Shown piece after piece: positions 17,419-24,190 of a DNA stretch of 50,293 nucleotides. Every line of letters starts with the position of its first letter. Position 1 is the first letter of the stretch. The DNA is from Nonomuraea corallina (GTDB lineage Bacteria; Actinomycetota; Actinomycetes; Streptosporangiales; Streptosporangiaceae), in assembly GCF_027620315.1 (NCBI RefSeq), contig NZ_JAPNNL010000032.1:1-50293 (forward strand), read 5' to 3'. The position numbers and the translations under genes were made by a program. The notes beneath the pieces are model-generated. The model saw only the letters and a list, made by a program, of their open reading frames with translations, was not told where the DNA came from and made no database searches.

Positions 17419-17432
17419 TAGAACGCGTTGCA
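17419..17432. promoter_or_regulatory. KstR-like operator 2 (TAGAACGCGTTGCA)
   Basis: A second perfect match to TNNAACNNGTTNNA, 31 bp before the start codon at 17463 and 54 bp from operator 1 (start to start). Confidence 0.6.
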
Positions 17433-17462
17433 GTTCGCGGTTCGCGGCCGTATCGTCGGGAC

Positions 17463-18569
17463 ATGCGGACCCGTGTGACGGACCTGTTCGGCATCGACCT
17501 CCCGATCTTCGCGTTCAGCCACTGCCGCGACGTGGTGGCCGCCGTCAGCAAAGCAGGCGGCATGGGCGTCCTGGGCGCCCTCTACTTCACCCCGGAAGAG
17601 CTCGAACAGGAGCTCGCCTGGATCGACGACCACGTGGACGGCAAGCCGTACGGGGTGGACGTCGTCATGCCGGCCTCGTACGAGGGCGCCGACTTCCCGG
17701 CGGAGGACCTCGTCGGCCGCCTCCAGGCGATGATCCCCGAGGGGCACCGGCAGTTCGTCGAGAACCTGCTCGCCGCGCACGGCGTGCCGCCCCTGTCGCA
17801 GGACGCCGACCCCGGCCGGGTGCTGCTCGGCTGGACGGACGCCACCGCCAGGCCGCAGGTCGAGGTCGCGCTCCGGCACCCGATCGCGCTGCTGGCCAAC
17901 GCGCTCGGGCCGCCGCCCGCCGACGTCGTCGAGCAGGCGCACGCGCACGGCGTGCTGGTCGCCGCCCTCGCCTCCACCCCGCGCCACGCGCTCAAGCAGG
18001 TCGAGGTGGGCGTGGACGTCGTGGTGGCGCAGGGCACCGAGGCCGGCGGCCACACCGGCGAGATCTCCACCATGGTGCTCATCCCGCAGGTGGTGGACGC
18101 CGTGGACGTGCCGGTGCTGGCGGCGGGCGGCATCGGCAACGGCCGTCAGATGGCGGCGGGCCTCGCGCTGGGCGCCGAAGGCGTCTGGACCGGCTCGCTC
18201 TGGCTGACGGTCGAGGAGGCCGACACCCCCGAGCTGGCCAGGCAGCGCATCCTCGCCGCCACCTCCCGCGACACGGTCCGCTCCCGCAGCTGGACGGGCA
18301 AGCCCGCCCGGCTGCTCAAGAACGAGTGGACCGACGCCTGGGAGTCGGCCGAGTCGCCCGGCACGCTGCCGATGCCGCTGCAGTTCATGCTGGTGTCGGA
18401 CGCGCTGCGGCGCATCGGCCGCTCCGACGCCGCCGAGCTGACCACCTTCCCGGCGGGTCAGATCATCGGCGTCACCAACCAGGTCCGCTCCACCAAGGAC
18501 GTCGTCTACTCCCTGGTGGAGGAGTTCGCCGAAGCCCTCGAACGCCTCGACCGCATCACCCGCGACTAG
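17463..18569 (+). CDS. Nitronate monooxygenase / 2-nitropropane dioxygenase family flavoprotein
   Basis: A 368-residue TIM-barrel FMN enzyme. It starts MRTRVTDLFGIDLPIFAFSH and has the family core QGTEAGGHTGE (FMN and catalytic His region), VPVLAAGGIGNG and ALGAEGVWTGSLWL (phosphate binding). The family includes true nitronate oxidases, enoyl reductases and, in mycobacteria, IpdC of steroid ring C/D breakdown. Being led by two KstR-like sites and next to sterol side-chain genes favours a role in steroid or acyl-CoA catabolism, but the reaction is unproven. No clear ribosome site precedes ATG 17463, so a leaderless start is possible; the alternative upstream extension is basic and not family-like. 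Its TAG stop shares CTAG with the convergent hydratase stop. Confidence 0.85.
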   Translation: MRTRVTDLFGIDLPIFAFSHCRDVVAAVSKAGGMGVLGALYFTPEELEQELAWIDDHVDGKPYGVDVVMPASYEGADFPAEDLVGRLQAMIPEGHRQFVENLLAAHGVPPLSQDADPGRVLLGWTDATARPQVEVALRHPIALLANALGPPPADVVEQAHAHGVLVAALASTPRHALKQVEVGVDVVVAQGTEAGGHTGEISTMVLIPQVVDAVDVPVLAAGGIGNGRQMAAGLALGAEGVWTGSLWLTVEEADTPELARQRILAATSRDTVRSRSWTGKPARLLKNEWTDAWESAESPGTLPMPLQFMLVSDALRRIGRSDAAELTTFPAGQIIGVTNQVRSTKDVVYSLVEEFAEALERLDRITRD

Positions 18570-19375
18570 CGGCCCCGGTAGGTCGGGGGGCGCTTTTCGC
18601 GGAAGGCTCGGGCGCCCTCTTCTGCGTCCTGTGATCCGATGACCGTCCAGCCCAGCTCGTCCGACACCTTGAGGGCCTCCGCCTCCGCGAGGTCCTCGGT
18701 GTCGCGGTAGGTGCGCAGGATCGCCTGGACGGCCAGCGGTCCGGACGCCGCCACGCTCCCGGCCAGCTCGCGGGCGGCGGCCAGCGCCTGGCCGTCCGGC
18801 ACGACCTTGTTCACCAGGCCCATCATCAGCGCCTCCGCGGCGGTGACGGCCCGGCCCGTGAGGAGGAGGTCCATCGCGTGGCAGTACGGGATCTGGCGCG
18901 GCAGGCGGACGGCGCAGCCGCCCATCGGGAAGAGCGCGCGCCTGGCCTCGAACAGGCCGAGCGTGGCCGACTCCGCCACCACCCGCAGGTCGGTGCCGAC
19001 CAGCAGCTCGGTGCCGCCCGCCACCGCGTGGCCCTCGACGGCGCTGATGACCGGCTTGGTGGGCCGGTCCTCGCGGAGCAGGCCCTTCCAGTGGTAGTTC
19101 GCGATCCCCTCGGCCCGGGCCGCGACCTCGGGATCCGACGGGGGAGCGGACATCGCCTTGAGGTCGGCGCCGGAGCAGAACGTGCCCTCCGCGCCTGTCA
19201 GGATCGCCACCCGGACGTCCGGCTCGGCCGACACGTACGCCCAGGCGCTCGCCATGCCGACGAGCATGTCGAGGGAGAGCGCGTTGCGGGCCTCGGGACG
19301 GTTCATGGTGACGATCACCACATGGTGGTCGCGTTCCACGCGGCAGTGGGGGGTGCTGATCGGCAGAAGCTCCAC
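18566..19375 (-). CDS. echA19: EchA19-like enoyl-CoA hydratase (crotonase family)
   Basis: A 269-residue crotonase: VTMNRPEARNALSLDML, then the oxyanion-hole segment TFCSGADLKAM, then GHAVAGGTELLVGTDLRV, then FPMGGCAVRLPRQIPY, ending AFREKRPPTYRGR. The last two motifs and the length closely resemble mycobacterial EchA19, which hydrates the enoyl-CoA of the cholesterol side chain. Other crotonases of fatty-acid oxidation remain possible. The GTG start at 19375 follows GGAGGAG. The gene is divergent from the acyl-CoA ligase at 19499; the 123-bp spacer holds a KstR2-type and a KstR-type palindrome. The same kind of divergent ligase/hydratase pair occurs in the mycobacterial cholesterol cluster (fadD19/echA19). 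Confidence 0.87.
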   Translation of the reverse strand: MELLPISTPHCRVERDHHVVIVTMNRPEARNALSLDMLVGMASAWAYVSAEPDVRVAILTGAEGTFCSGADLKAMSAPPSDPEVAARAEGIANYHWKGLLREDRPTKPVISAVEGHAVAGGTELLVGTDLRVVAESATLGLFEARRALFPMGGCAVRLPRQIPYCHAMDLLLTGRAVTAAEALMMGLVNKVVPDGQALAAARELAGSVAASGPLAVQAILRTYRDTEDLAEAEALKVSDELGWTVIGSQDAEEGARAFREKRPPTYRGR

Positions 19376-19389
19376 TCACTCCTCCTCAA

Positions 19390-19403
19390 ATCAAGCGCTT
19401 GCT
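19390..19403. promoter_or_regulatory. KstR2-like operator (ATCAAGCGCTTGCT)
   Basis: Full match to the published KstR2 consensus ANCAAGNNCTTGNT, recalled from knowledge, with a perfect 10-bp core CAAGCGCTTG. It sits 15 bp upstream of the hydratase start, in the divergent control region. Similar cores also occur for other TetR regulators. Confidence 0.55.
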
Positions 19404-19441
19404 CACACCATAGCCGCGGGTTACGCTGCCCGAAAGAAATG

Positions 19442-19453
19442 AGAACCTGTTCT
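19442..19453. promoter_or_regulatory. Perfect palindrome AGAACCTGTTCT (KstR-like core)
   Basis: AACNNGTT core with perfect AG/CT flanks, 45 bp upstream of the acyl-CoA ligase start. The outer T and A of the KstR consensus are missing, so it is a partial match. Confidence 0.5.
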
Positions 19454-19498
19454 TTTTTCGCCTGGCTCGGGGCCTCGAACACCTGGTGAGGAGTACCG

Positions 19499-21043
19499 AT
19501 GGGCACGCTCGGCTTCTGGCGGCTGGCACAGGCGGACCCCGGCTGGATCGCGGCCGTGGACCCCGACGGCACCGAGCACCGGGCAGGCGACCTCCTCGCC
19601 CGCGCCAACCGGATCGTCCACGGGCTGCGCGCGCTCGGGCTGCGGACCGGCGACGGCTTCTGCGGGCTGGTGCCCAACGGCTCCGACGGGCTCGCGCTCT
19701 ATCTGGCCGCTCTCCAGGCCGGCTGGTACTACACGCCGATCAACTGGCATCTGACCGGGCCGGAGATCGCGTACATCCTGGCCGACAGCGAGGCCAAGGC
19801 GTTCGTCGCGCACCCCAGGTACGCGACCGAGGCCGTGCGGGCGACGGACGCCGTCGCCCCCGAGCGGCGCTTCGCCGTCGCGGACCTGCCGGGCTTCCGG
19901 CCGCTGGACGAGCTCACGGCCGGCCGGCCGGACACCCTGCCCGGCGACCGCACCGCGGGCGCCACCATGCACTACACCTCCGGCACCACCGGCCGGCCCA
20001 AGGGAGTGCGCCGCCCGCTGAGCGGGCTCGACCCCGACGACGGCGCGGAGCTGATGACGTTCCTGCTCGCCCTGTTCGGCATCACCCCGGGGCAGCCCAA
20101 CGCCCACCTGGTCACCTCGCCCAGCTACCACACCGCCGTCAGCCAGTTCGGCGGCACCGCCCTGCACCTGGGACACACCCTCGTGTACATGGACCGGTGG
20201 GACGCCGAGGAGATGCTCCGGCTCTGCGAGCGCCACCGGATCACCAGCTCCCACCTGGTGCCCACCCACTTCAAGCGCCTGCTGGCCCTGCCCGAGGAGA
20301 CCCGGCACGCCTACGACCTGTCCTCGCTGCGGTGGATGATCCACGCCGCCGCGCCCTGTCCCGTACCGGTCAAGCAGGACATGCTCCGGTGGTGGGGCGA
20401 CGTGGTCTACGAGTACTACGCGGCCACCGAGGGCGGCGGCACCCTGGCCACGCCCCAGGACTGGAAGGCGCGCCCCGGCACGGTCGGCAGCGCCTGGCCC
20501 ATCACCGAGCTGCTCATCGCCGACGAGGAAGGCGAGCCGGTGCCCGCCGGCACCCCCGGCACCATCTACATGAAGATGCTGGGCGCCTCCTTCGAGTACA
20601 AGGGCGACCCGGCCAAGACCGAGGAGAACCGGCTCAAGGACTTCTTCACCGTCGGCGACATCGGCTACCTGGACGAGGACGGCTTCCTGTTCCTGTGCGA
20701 CCGCAAGTCCGACATGATCATCTCCGGTGGGGCGAACATCTACCCGGCCGAGATCGAGAACGAGATCATGGTCCACCCGAAGGTCGCCGACGTCGCCGTG
20801 TTCGGCATCCCCGACGACGAGTGGGGCGAGCAGATCAAGGCCGTCGTCGAGCCCGCCCCCGGCGCCGAACCGGGCCCGGAGCTGGCCGCCGAGATCCTCG
20901 GCTCGCTGGAGGGCCGCCTGGCCAGGATGAAGTGGCCGAAGACCGTCGACTTCATCGAGGAGATGCCCCGCGAGCCCAACGGCAAGCTGCTCAAACGCAA
21001 GCTGCGCGCCCCGTACTGGGAGGGCCGCGACCGCGCCATCTGA
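19499..21043 (+). CDS. Acyl-CoA synthetase (FadD4-like, ANL superfamily)
   Basis: The 514-residue adenylate-forming ligase activates a carboxylic acid with ATP and CoA. The P-loop motif is MHYTSGTTGRPKGV; EYYAATEGGG is the A5-type motif; GDIGYLDEDGFLFLCDRKSD and GGANIYPAEIEN are the hinge region; the catalytic Lys lies in PREPNGKLLKRKLR. The end PYWEGRDRAI is typical of FadD4-like enzymes. It is not the FadD19 orthologue, which is the last gene of this operon. GAGGAG precedes ATG 19499. It heads an operon of five co-directional genes with spacings of 16, 68 (mini-ORF repeat), 0 and 0 bp. Expected substrates are sterol side-chain or short branched acids; specificity is inferred. Confidence 0.87.
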   Translation: MGTLGFWRLAQADPGWIAAVDPDGTEHRAGDLLARANRIVHGLRALGLRTGDGFCGLVPNGSDGLALYLAALQAGWYYTPINWHLTGPEIAYILADSEAKAFVAHPRYATEAVRATDAVAPERRFAVADLPGFRPLDELTAGRPDTLPGDRTAGATMHYTSGTTGRPKGVRRPLSGLDPDDGAELMTFLLALFGITPGQPNAHLVTSPSYHTAVSQFGGTALHLGHTLVYMDRWDAEEMLRLCERHRITSSHLVPTHFKRLLALPEETRHAYDLSSLRWMIHAAAPCPVPVKQDMLRWWGDVVYEYYAATEGGGTLATPQDWKARPGTVGSAWPITELLIADEEGEPVPAGTPGTIYMKMLGASFEYKGDPAKTEENRLKDFFTVGDIGYLDEDGFLFLCDRKSDMIISGGANIYPAEIENEIMVHPKVADVAVFGIPDDEWGEQIKAVVEPAPGAEPGPELAAEILGSLEGRLARMKWPKTVDFIEEMPREPNGKLLKRKLRAPYWEGRDRAI

Positions 21044-21059
21044 CGACCCAGGAGGGTGC

Positions 21060-21953
21060 ATGTCCGATCCGCTGACCGCGGAGCACGTGCTGGAGTTCCC
21101 CGGCGGCTACACCCGATCGACCGGGCCGGTGATCGGCCGGTTCCTCACCGAGCTGCGCGCCGGGCGGATCGTGGGGACGCGCACCGCCGGCGGGCGGGTG
21201 CTCGTCCCCCCGCTGGAGTACGACCCCGCCACCGGCGACCCGGTGACCGGCGAGTACGTCGAGGTCGGCCCGGCCGGGACCGTAACCGCCTGCGCCTGGG
21301 TGGCCGAGCCGCGGCCGGAGCACCCGCTGGACCGCCCCTTCGCCTGGGCCCTGATCCAACTGGACGGCGCCGACACCGCGCTCGTGCACGCCGTGGACGC
21401 GGGCAACCCCAAGGCGGTCCGGCCCGGCACCCGCGTGTGGCCGGTATGGCGGGGCGAACGCCGCGGCCACATCACCGACCTGTCCTGCTTCGCCCCCGAG
21501 GTCACCAGAATCGTCTCGCCGGTCCGCGTGCCGTACACGCTCAGGGCGGGCGGCGCGCTCGGGGTGTTCCTGGAGGGGATCAGGCGCGGCGTCTTCATCG
21601 GCGGGCGGTGCGCGAGCTGCGGCAAGGTGTACGTCCCGTACCGGCTGTCCTGCCCGCAGTGCGGGGTCGCGATCGGCGAGCGGGTCGAGCTGCCCGACAC
21701 CGGGACCGTCACCACCTTCGCGATCAACAACCTGCCCGACCCGCGGGCCCCCGAGGTGCCCTTCGTCTCCGCGTACGTGCTCCTCGACGGCGCCGACGTG
21801 CCCCTGATCGCGCTCGTCGGCGGGATCCCCGCGCACGAGGTGCGGCAGGGCATGCGGGTCCGGGCCGAGTGGGTGCCCGAGAGCGAGCGGACCGCGTCCA
21901 TGGCGAACATCCGGTGGTTCGCGCCCACCGGCGAACTCGATGTGGAGCTGTGA
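21060..21953 (+). CDS. DUF35 Zn-ribbon/OB-fold protein (Rv3521-like)
   Basis: The 297-residue protein has a rubredoxin-like zinc ribbon, CASCGKVYVPYRLSCPQC (about residues 182-199), followed by an OB-fold (VELPDTGTVTTFAINNLPD...). DUF35 proteins partner thiolase-like proteins of the Ltp family in steroid side-chain aldolases (ChsH2-Ltp2 type); the fold may bind acyl-CoA. The long N-terminal half, also OB/hot-dog-like in appearance, matches the size of Rv3521, which in H37Rv directly precedes ltp4 and ltp3 as here. AGGAGG precedes ATG 21060. The stop at 21951-21953 abuts the first copy of the mini-ORF repeat (TGAATG). Complex formation with the downstream Ltp proteins is inference from family and order. 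Confidence 0.87.
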   Translation: MSDPLTAEHVLEFPGGYTRSTGPVIGRFLTELRAGRIVGTRTAGGRVLVPPLEYDPATGDPVTGEYVEVGPAGTVTACAWVAEPRPEHPLDRPFAWALIQLDGADTALVHAVDAGNPKAVRPGTRVWPVWRGERRGHITDLSCFAPEVTRIVSPVRVPYTLRAGGALGVFLEGIRRGVFIGGRCASCGKVYVPYRLSCPQCGVAIGERVELPDTGTVTTFAINNLPDPRAPEVPFVSAYVLLDGADVPLIALVGGIPAHEVRQGMRVRAEWVPESERTASMANIRWFAPTGELDVEL

Positions 21954-22038
21954 ATGAGCCGGGTGGCGACATGAGACTGGTGGCGACATGAGCCTGGTGG
22001 CGACATGAGACAGGGGGCCAGATGAGAGAGGTGGCGAT
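21954..22038 (+). repeat. 17-bp tandem repeat forming four chained six-codon mini-ORFs before ltp4
   Basis: Copies begin at 21954, 21971, 21988 and 22005, and the fifth, at 22022, is the start of ltp4 itself. Each upstream copy reads ATG plus five codons then TGA, giving MSRVAT, MRLVAT, MSLVAT and MRQGAR. Each TGA lies in an ATGA overlap with the next ATG. The first ATG directly follows the DUF35 stop. Three copies are nearly identical; the fourth differs at several bases yet keeps the same start/stop arrangement. A ribosome could terminate and restart along the chain to reach ltp4; whether it does is unknown. Confidence 0.85.
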
Positions 22039-23041
22039 CGTCGCCTTCGCGCAGACGCGGCACACCGGCCATGACACCGGCCTGTCCGAGCCCGAGCTGA
22101 TCCTGCCCGTCATCGAGGAGGTGAAGGCGCGGACCGGGCTGAGCCGGTTCGGCTTCACCTGCTCCGGCAGCTGCGACTACCTGGCGGGGGCGCCGTTCTC
22201 GTTCGTCTCCGCGCTGGACGCGATCGGCGCGTGGCCGCCGATCTCGGAGAGCCACGTGGAGATGGACGGGGCCTGGGCCCTGTACGAGGCGTGGGTGCGG
22301 CTCCAGCACGGCGACGTGGACACCGCGCTGGTGTACGGGTTCGGCAAGTCCTCCCAGGGCGACCTGCGGGCGATCATGACGTTACAGCTCGACCCGTACT
22401 ATCTGGCGCCGTTGGGCCTGGACCAGCTCTCGTACGCGGCGCTGCAGGCGGCCGCGCTGGGCGCCGGCCGGGACGAGCTGGACGCGATCGCGCGCCGCAG
22501 CCGCGCCGACGGCAGGCGCAACCCCTACGCGCTGGACCTGCCGGACGACCTGCCCGGTGGCTCCCCGGTCGAGCCGCTCAAGGAGTCGGACGTCGCGCCC
22601 CTCACCGACGGGGCGGCGGCCGTGGTGCTGGCCGCCGGCGACCGGGCCCGCGAACTGTGCGCCAACCCCGCCTGGATCGCCGGCATCGCGCACCGCATCG
22701 AGCCGCACTACCTCGGCCTGCGTGACCTCGCCCGGTCGCCGTCGACCGCCGACGCCGCACGCGCGGCCGGGGTCGGCAAGGGCCCGGTCGAGGTGGCCGA
22801 GCTGCACGCCCAGTTCACCCACGAGGAGCCGATCCTGCGCCGGGCGCTGGACCTGCCGGACAGCACGGTGATCAACCCGTCCGGCGGCCCGCTGGCCGCC
22901 AACCCCGTCATGGCCACCGGCCTGATCCGCATCGGGGAGGCCGCCCGCCGCATCCACGACGGCGCTGCCCGCCGCACCGTCGGCCACGCGACGAGCGGCC
23001 CCTGCCTGCAGCACAACCTCGTCACCGTCCTGGAGGCATGA
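22022..23041 (+). CDS. ltp4: Ltp4-like thiolase-fold protein (lipid-transfer/steroid aldolase family)
   Basis: The 339-residue thiolase-fold protein starts MREVAIVAFAQT and ends with HATSGPCLQHNLVTVLEA; EPLKESDVAPLTDGAAAVVL and NPSGGPLAANPVMATGLIRI are typical of SCP2-thiolase-like (Ltp) proteins. The nucleophilic Cys expected in the thiolase CxSG segment is not visible at the matching place (ESHVEMDGAWALYEAW), which agrees with Ltp proteins that do retro-aldol cleavage with a DUF35 partner instead of thiolysis. Ltp3 and Ltp4 are linked in rhodococci to removal of C-24-branched sterol side chains. Translation may depend on the upstream mini-ORF chain. Its TGA abuts the ltp3 ATG. Numbering as Ltp4 rests on length and gene order. 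Confidence 0.85.
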   Translation: MREVAIVAFAQTRHTGHDTGLSEPELILPVIEEVKARTGLSRFGFTCSGSCDYLAGAPFSFVSALDAIGAWPPISESHVEMDGAWALYEAWVRLQHGDVDTALVYGFGKSSQGDLRAIMTLQLDPYYLAPLGLDQLSYAALQAAALGAGRDELDAIARRSRADGRRNPYALDLPDDLPGGSPVEPLKESDVAPLTDGAAAVVLAAGDRARELCANPAWIAGIAHRIEPHYLGLRDLARSPSTADAARAAGVGKGPVEVAELHAQFTHEEPILRRALDLPDSTVINPSGGPLAANPVMATGLIRIGEAARRIHDGAARRTVGHATSGPCLQHNLVTVLEA

Positions 23042-24190
23042 ATGGCCGAGCGCTGCGCCGTGATCGGCGTCGGGCAGACGCACTACACGACCAAGCGCAG
23101 GGACGTGTCGATCGCCGGGCTGGTGCGCGAGGCGGCGCTGCGGGCCCTGGAGGACGCCGGGCTCACGTTCCAGGACATCGACGCGGTCGTCATCGGCAAG
23201 GCCCCCGACCTGTTCGAAGGCGTCATGATGCCCGAGGCGTACCTCGCCGACGCCCTCGGCGCCGCCGGCAAGCCGATGATGCGCGTGCACACCGCGGGCA
23301 GCGTCGGCGGCTCCACCGCCCTCGTCGGCGCCGGCCTGATCCAGTCGGGCGTGCACGAAAGGGTGCTGGTCGTCGCCTTCGAGAAACAGTCGGAGTCCAA
23401 CGCCACCTGGGCCCTGTCCACCCACCTGCCGTTCAGCTCGTCGCTGGTCGTCGGCGCCGGCGGCTACTTCGCCCCGCACATCAGGGAGTACATGCGCAGG
23501 AGCGGCGCCCCCGGCCACATCGGCGTGCTCGTCGCCGTCAAGGACCGGCTCAACGCGCTCAAGAACCCCTACGCCCACCTGCGCATCCCCGGCATCGACC
23601 GGGCGATGGTCGAGTCCACGCCCATGCTCTGGGAACCCATCCGCTACCTGGAGACCTGCCCGTCCAGCGACGGCGCCTGCGCGATCGTGCTGTCCTCCGA
23701 GCGGGCCGCCACCGGGACCCCCGCCTGGGTGCACGGCGCCGCCATGCGCTCCGAGCCGATCTTCCGCGCGGGCCGCGACACCGTGAGTCCGCAGGCCGGC
23801 AAGGACTGCGCCGCCGACGTCTACCGGCAGGCCGGCGTCACCGACCCGCGCCGCCGGCTCGACGTGGCCGAGGTGTACGTGCCGTTCTCCTGGTACGAGC
23901 CGATGTGGCTGGAGAACCTCGGCTTCGCCGCCGAGGGCGAAGGCTGGAAGGTCACCGAGTCCGGCGCCACCGCCCTCGACGGGGACATCCCGTGGAACCC
24001 CTCCGGCGGGGTGCTGTCCAGCAACCCCATCGGGGCGTCAGGGCTGATCAGGTTCGCCGAGGCCGCACTCCAGGTGCGCGGCGCGGCGGGCGACCACCAG
24101 GTGGACGGGGCACGCCTGGCCCTCGGTCACGCGTACGGGGGAGGAGCGCAGTTCTTCGCCATGTGGATCGTCGGACGGGAGAAGCCCTAG
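23042..24190 (+). CDS. ltp3: Ltp3-like thiolase-fold protein (lipid-transfer/steroid aldolase family)
   Basis: The 382-residue thiolase-fold protein begins MAERCAVIGVGQTHYTTKRR. Key parts are GLTFQDIDAVVIGKAPDLFE, HTAGSVGGSTALVGAGLIQS (where a true thiolase would carry the nucleophilic Cys; none here), LDVAEVYVPFSWYEPMW and WNPSGGVLSSNPIGASGLIR, ending in LGHAYGGGAQFFAMWIVGRE. The missing Cys again points to an aldolase-type partner of DUF35. Length and position after an Ltp4-like gene match H37Rv ltp3 (Rv3523). It follows ltp4 with no spacer and is itself followed directly by fadD19. Ltp3 and Ltp4 may form separate or mixed complexes with the single DUF35 protein; this cannot be decided here. 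Confidence 0.86.
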   Translation: MAERCAVIGVGQTHYTTKRRDVSIAGLVREAALRALEDAGLTFQDIDAVVIGKAPDLFEGVMMPEAYLADALGAAGKPMMRVHTAGSVGGSTALVGAGLIQSGVHERVLVVAFEKQSESNATWALSTHLPFSSSLVVGAGGYFAPHIREYMRRSGAPGHIGVLVAVKDRLNALKNPYAHLRIPGIDRAMVESTPMLWEPIRYLETCPSSDGACAIVLSSERAATGTPAWVHGAAMRSEPIFRAGRDTVSPQAGKDCAADVYRQAGVTDPRRRLDVAEVYVPFSWYEPMWLENLGFAAEGEGWKVTESGATALDGDIPWNPSGGVLSSNPIGASGLIRFAEAALQVRGAAGDHQVDGARLALGHAYGGGAQFFAMWIVGREKP

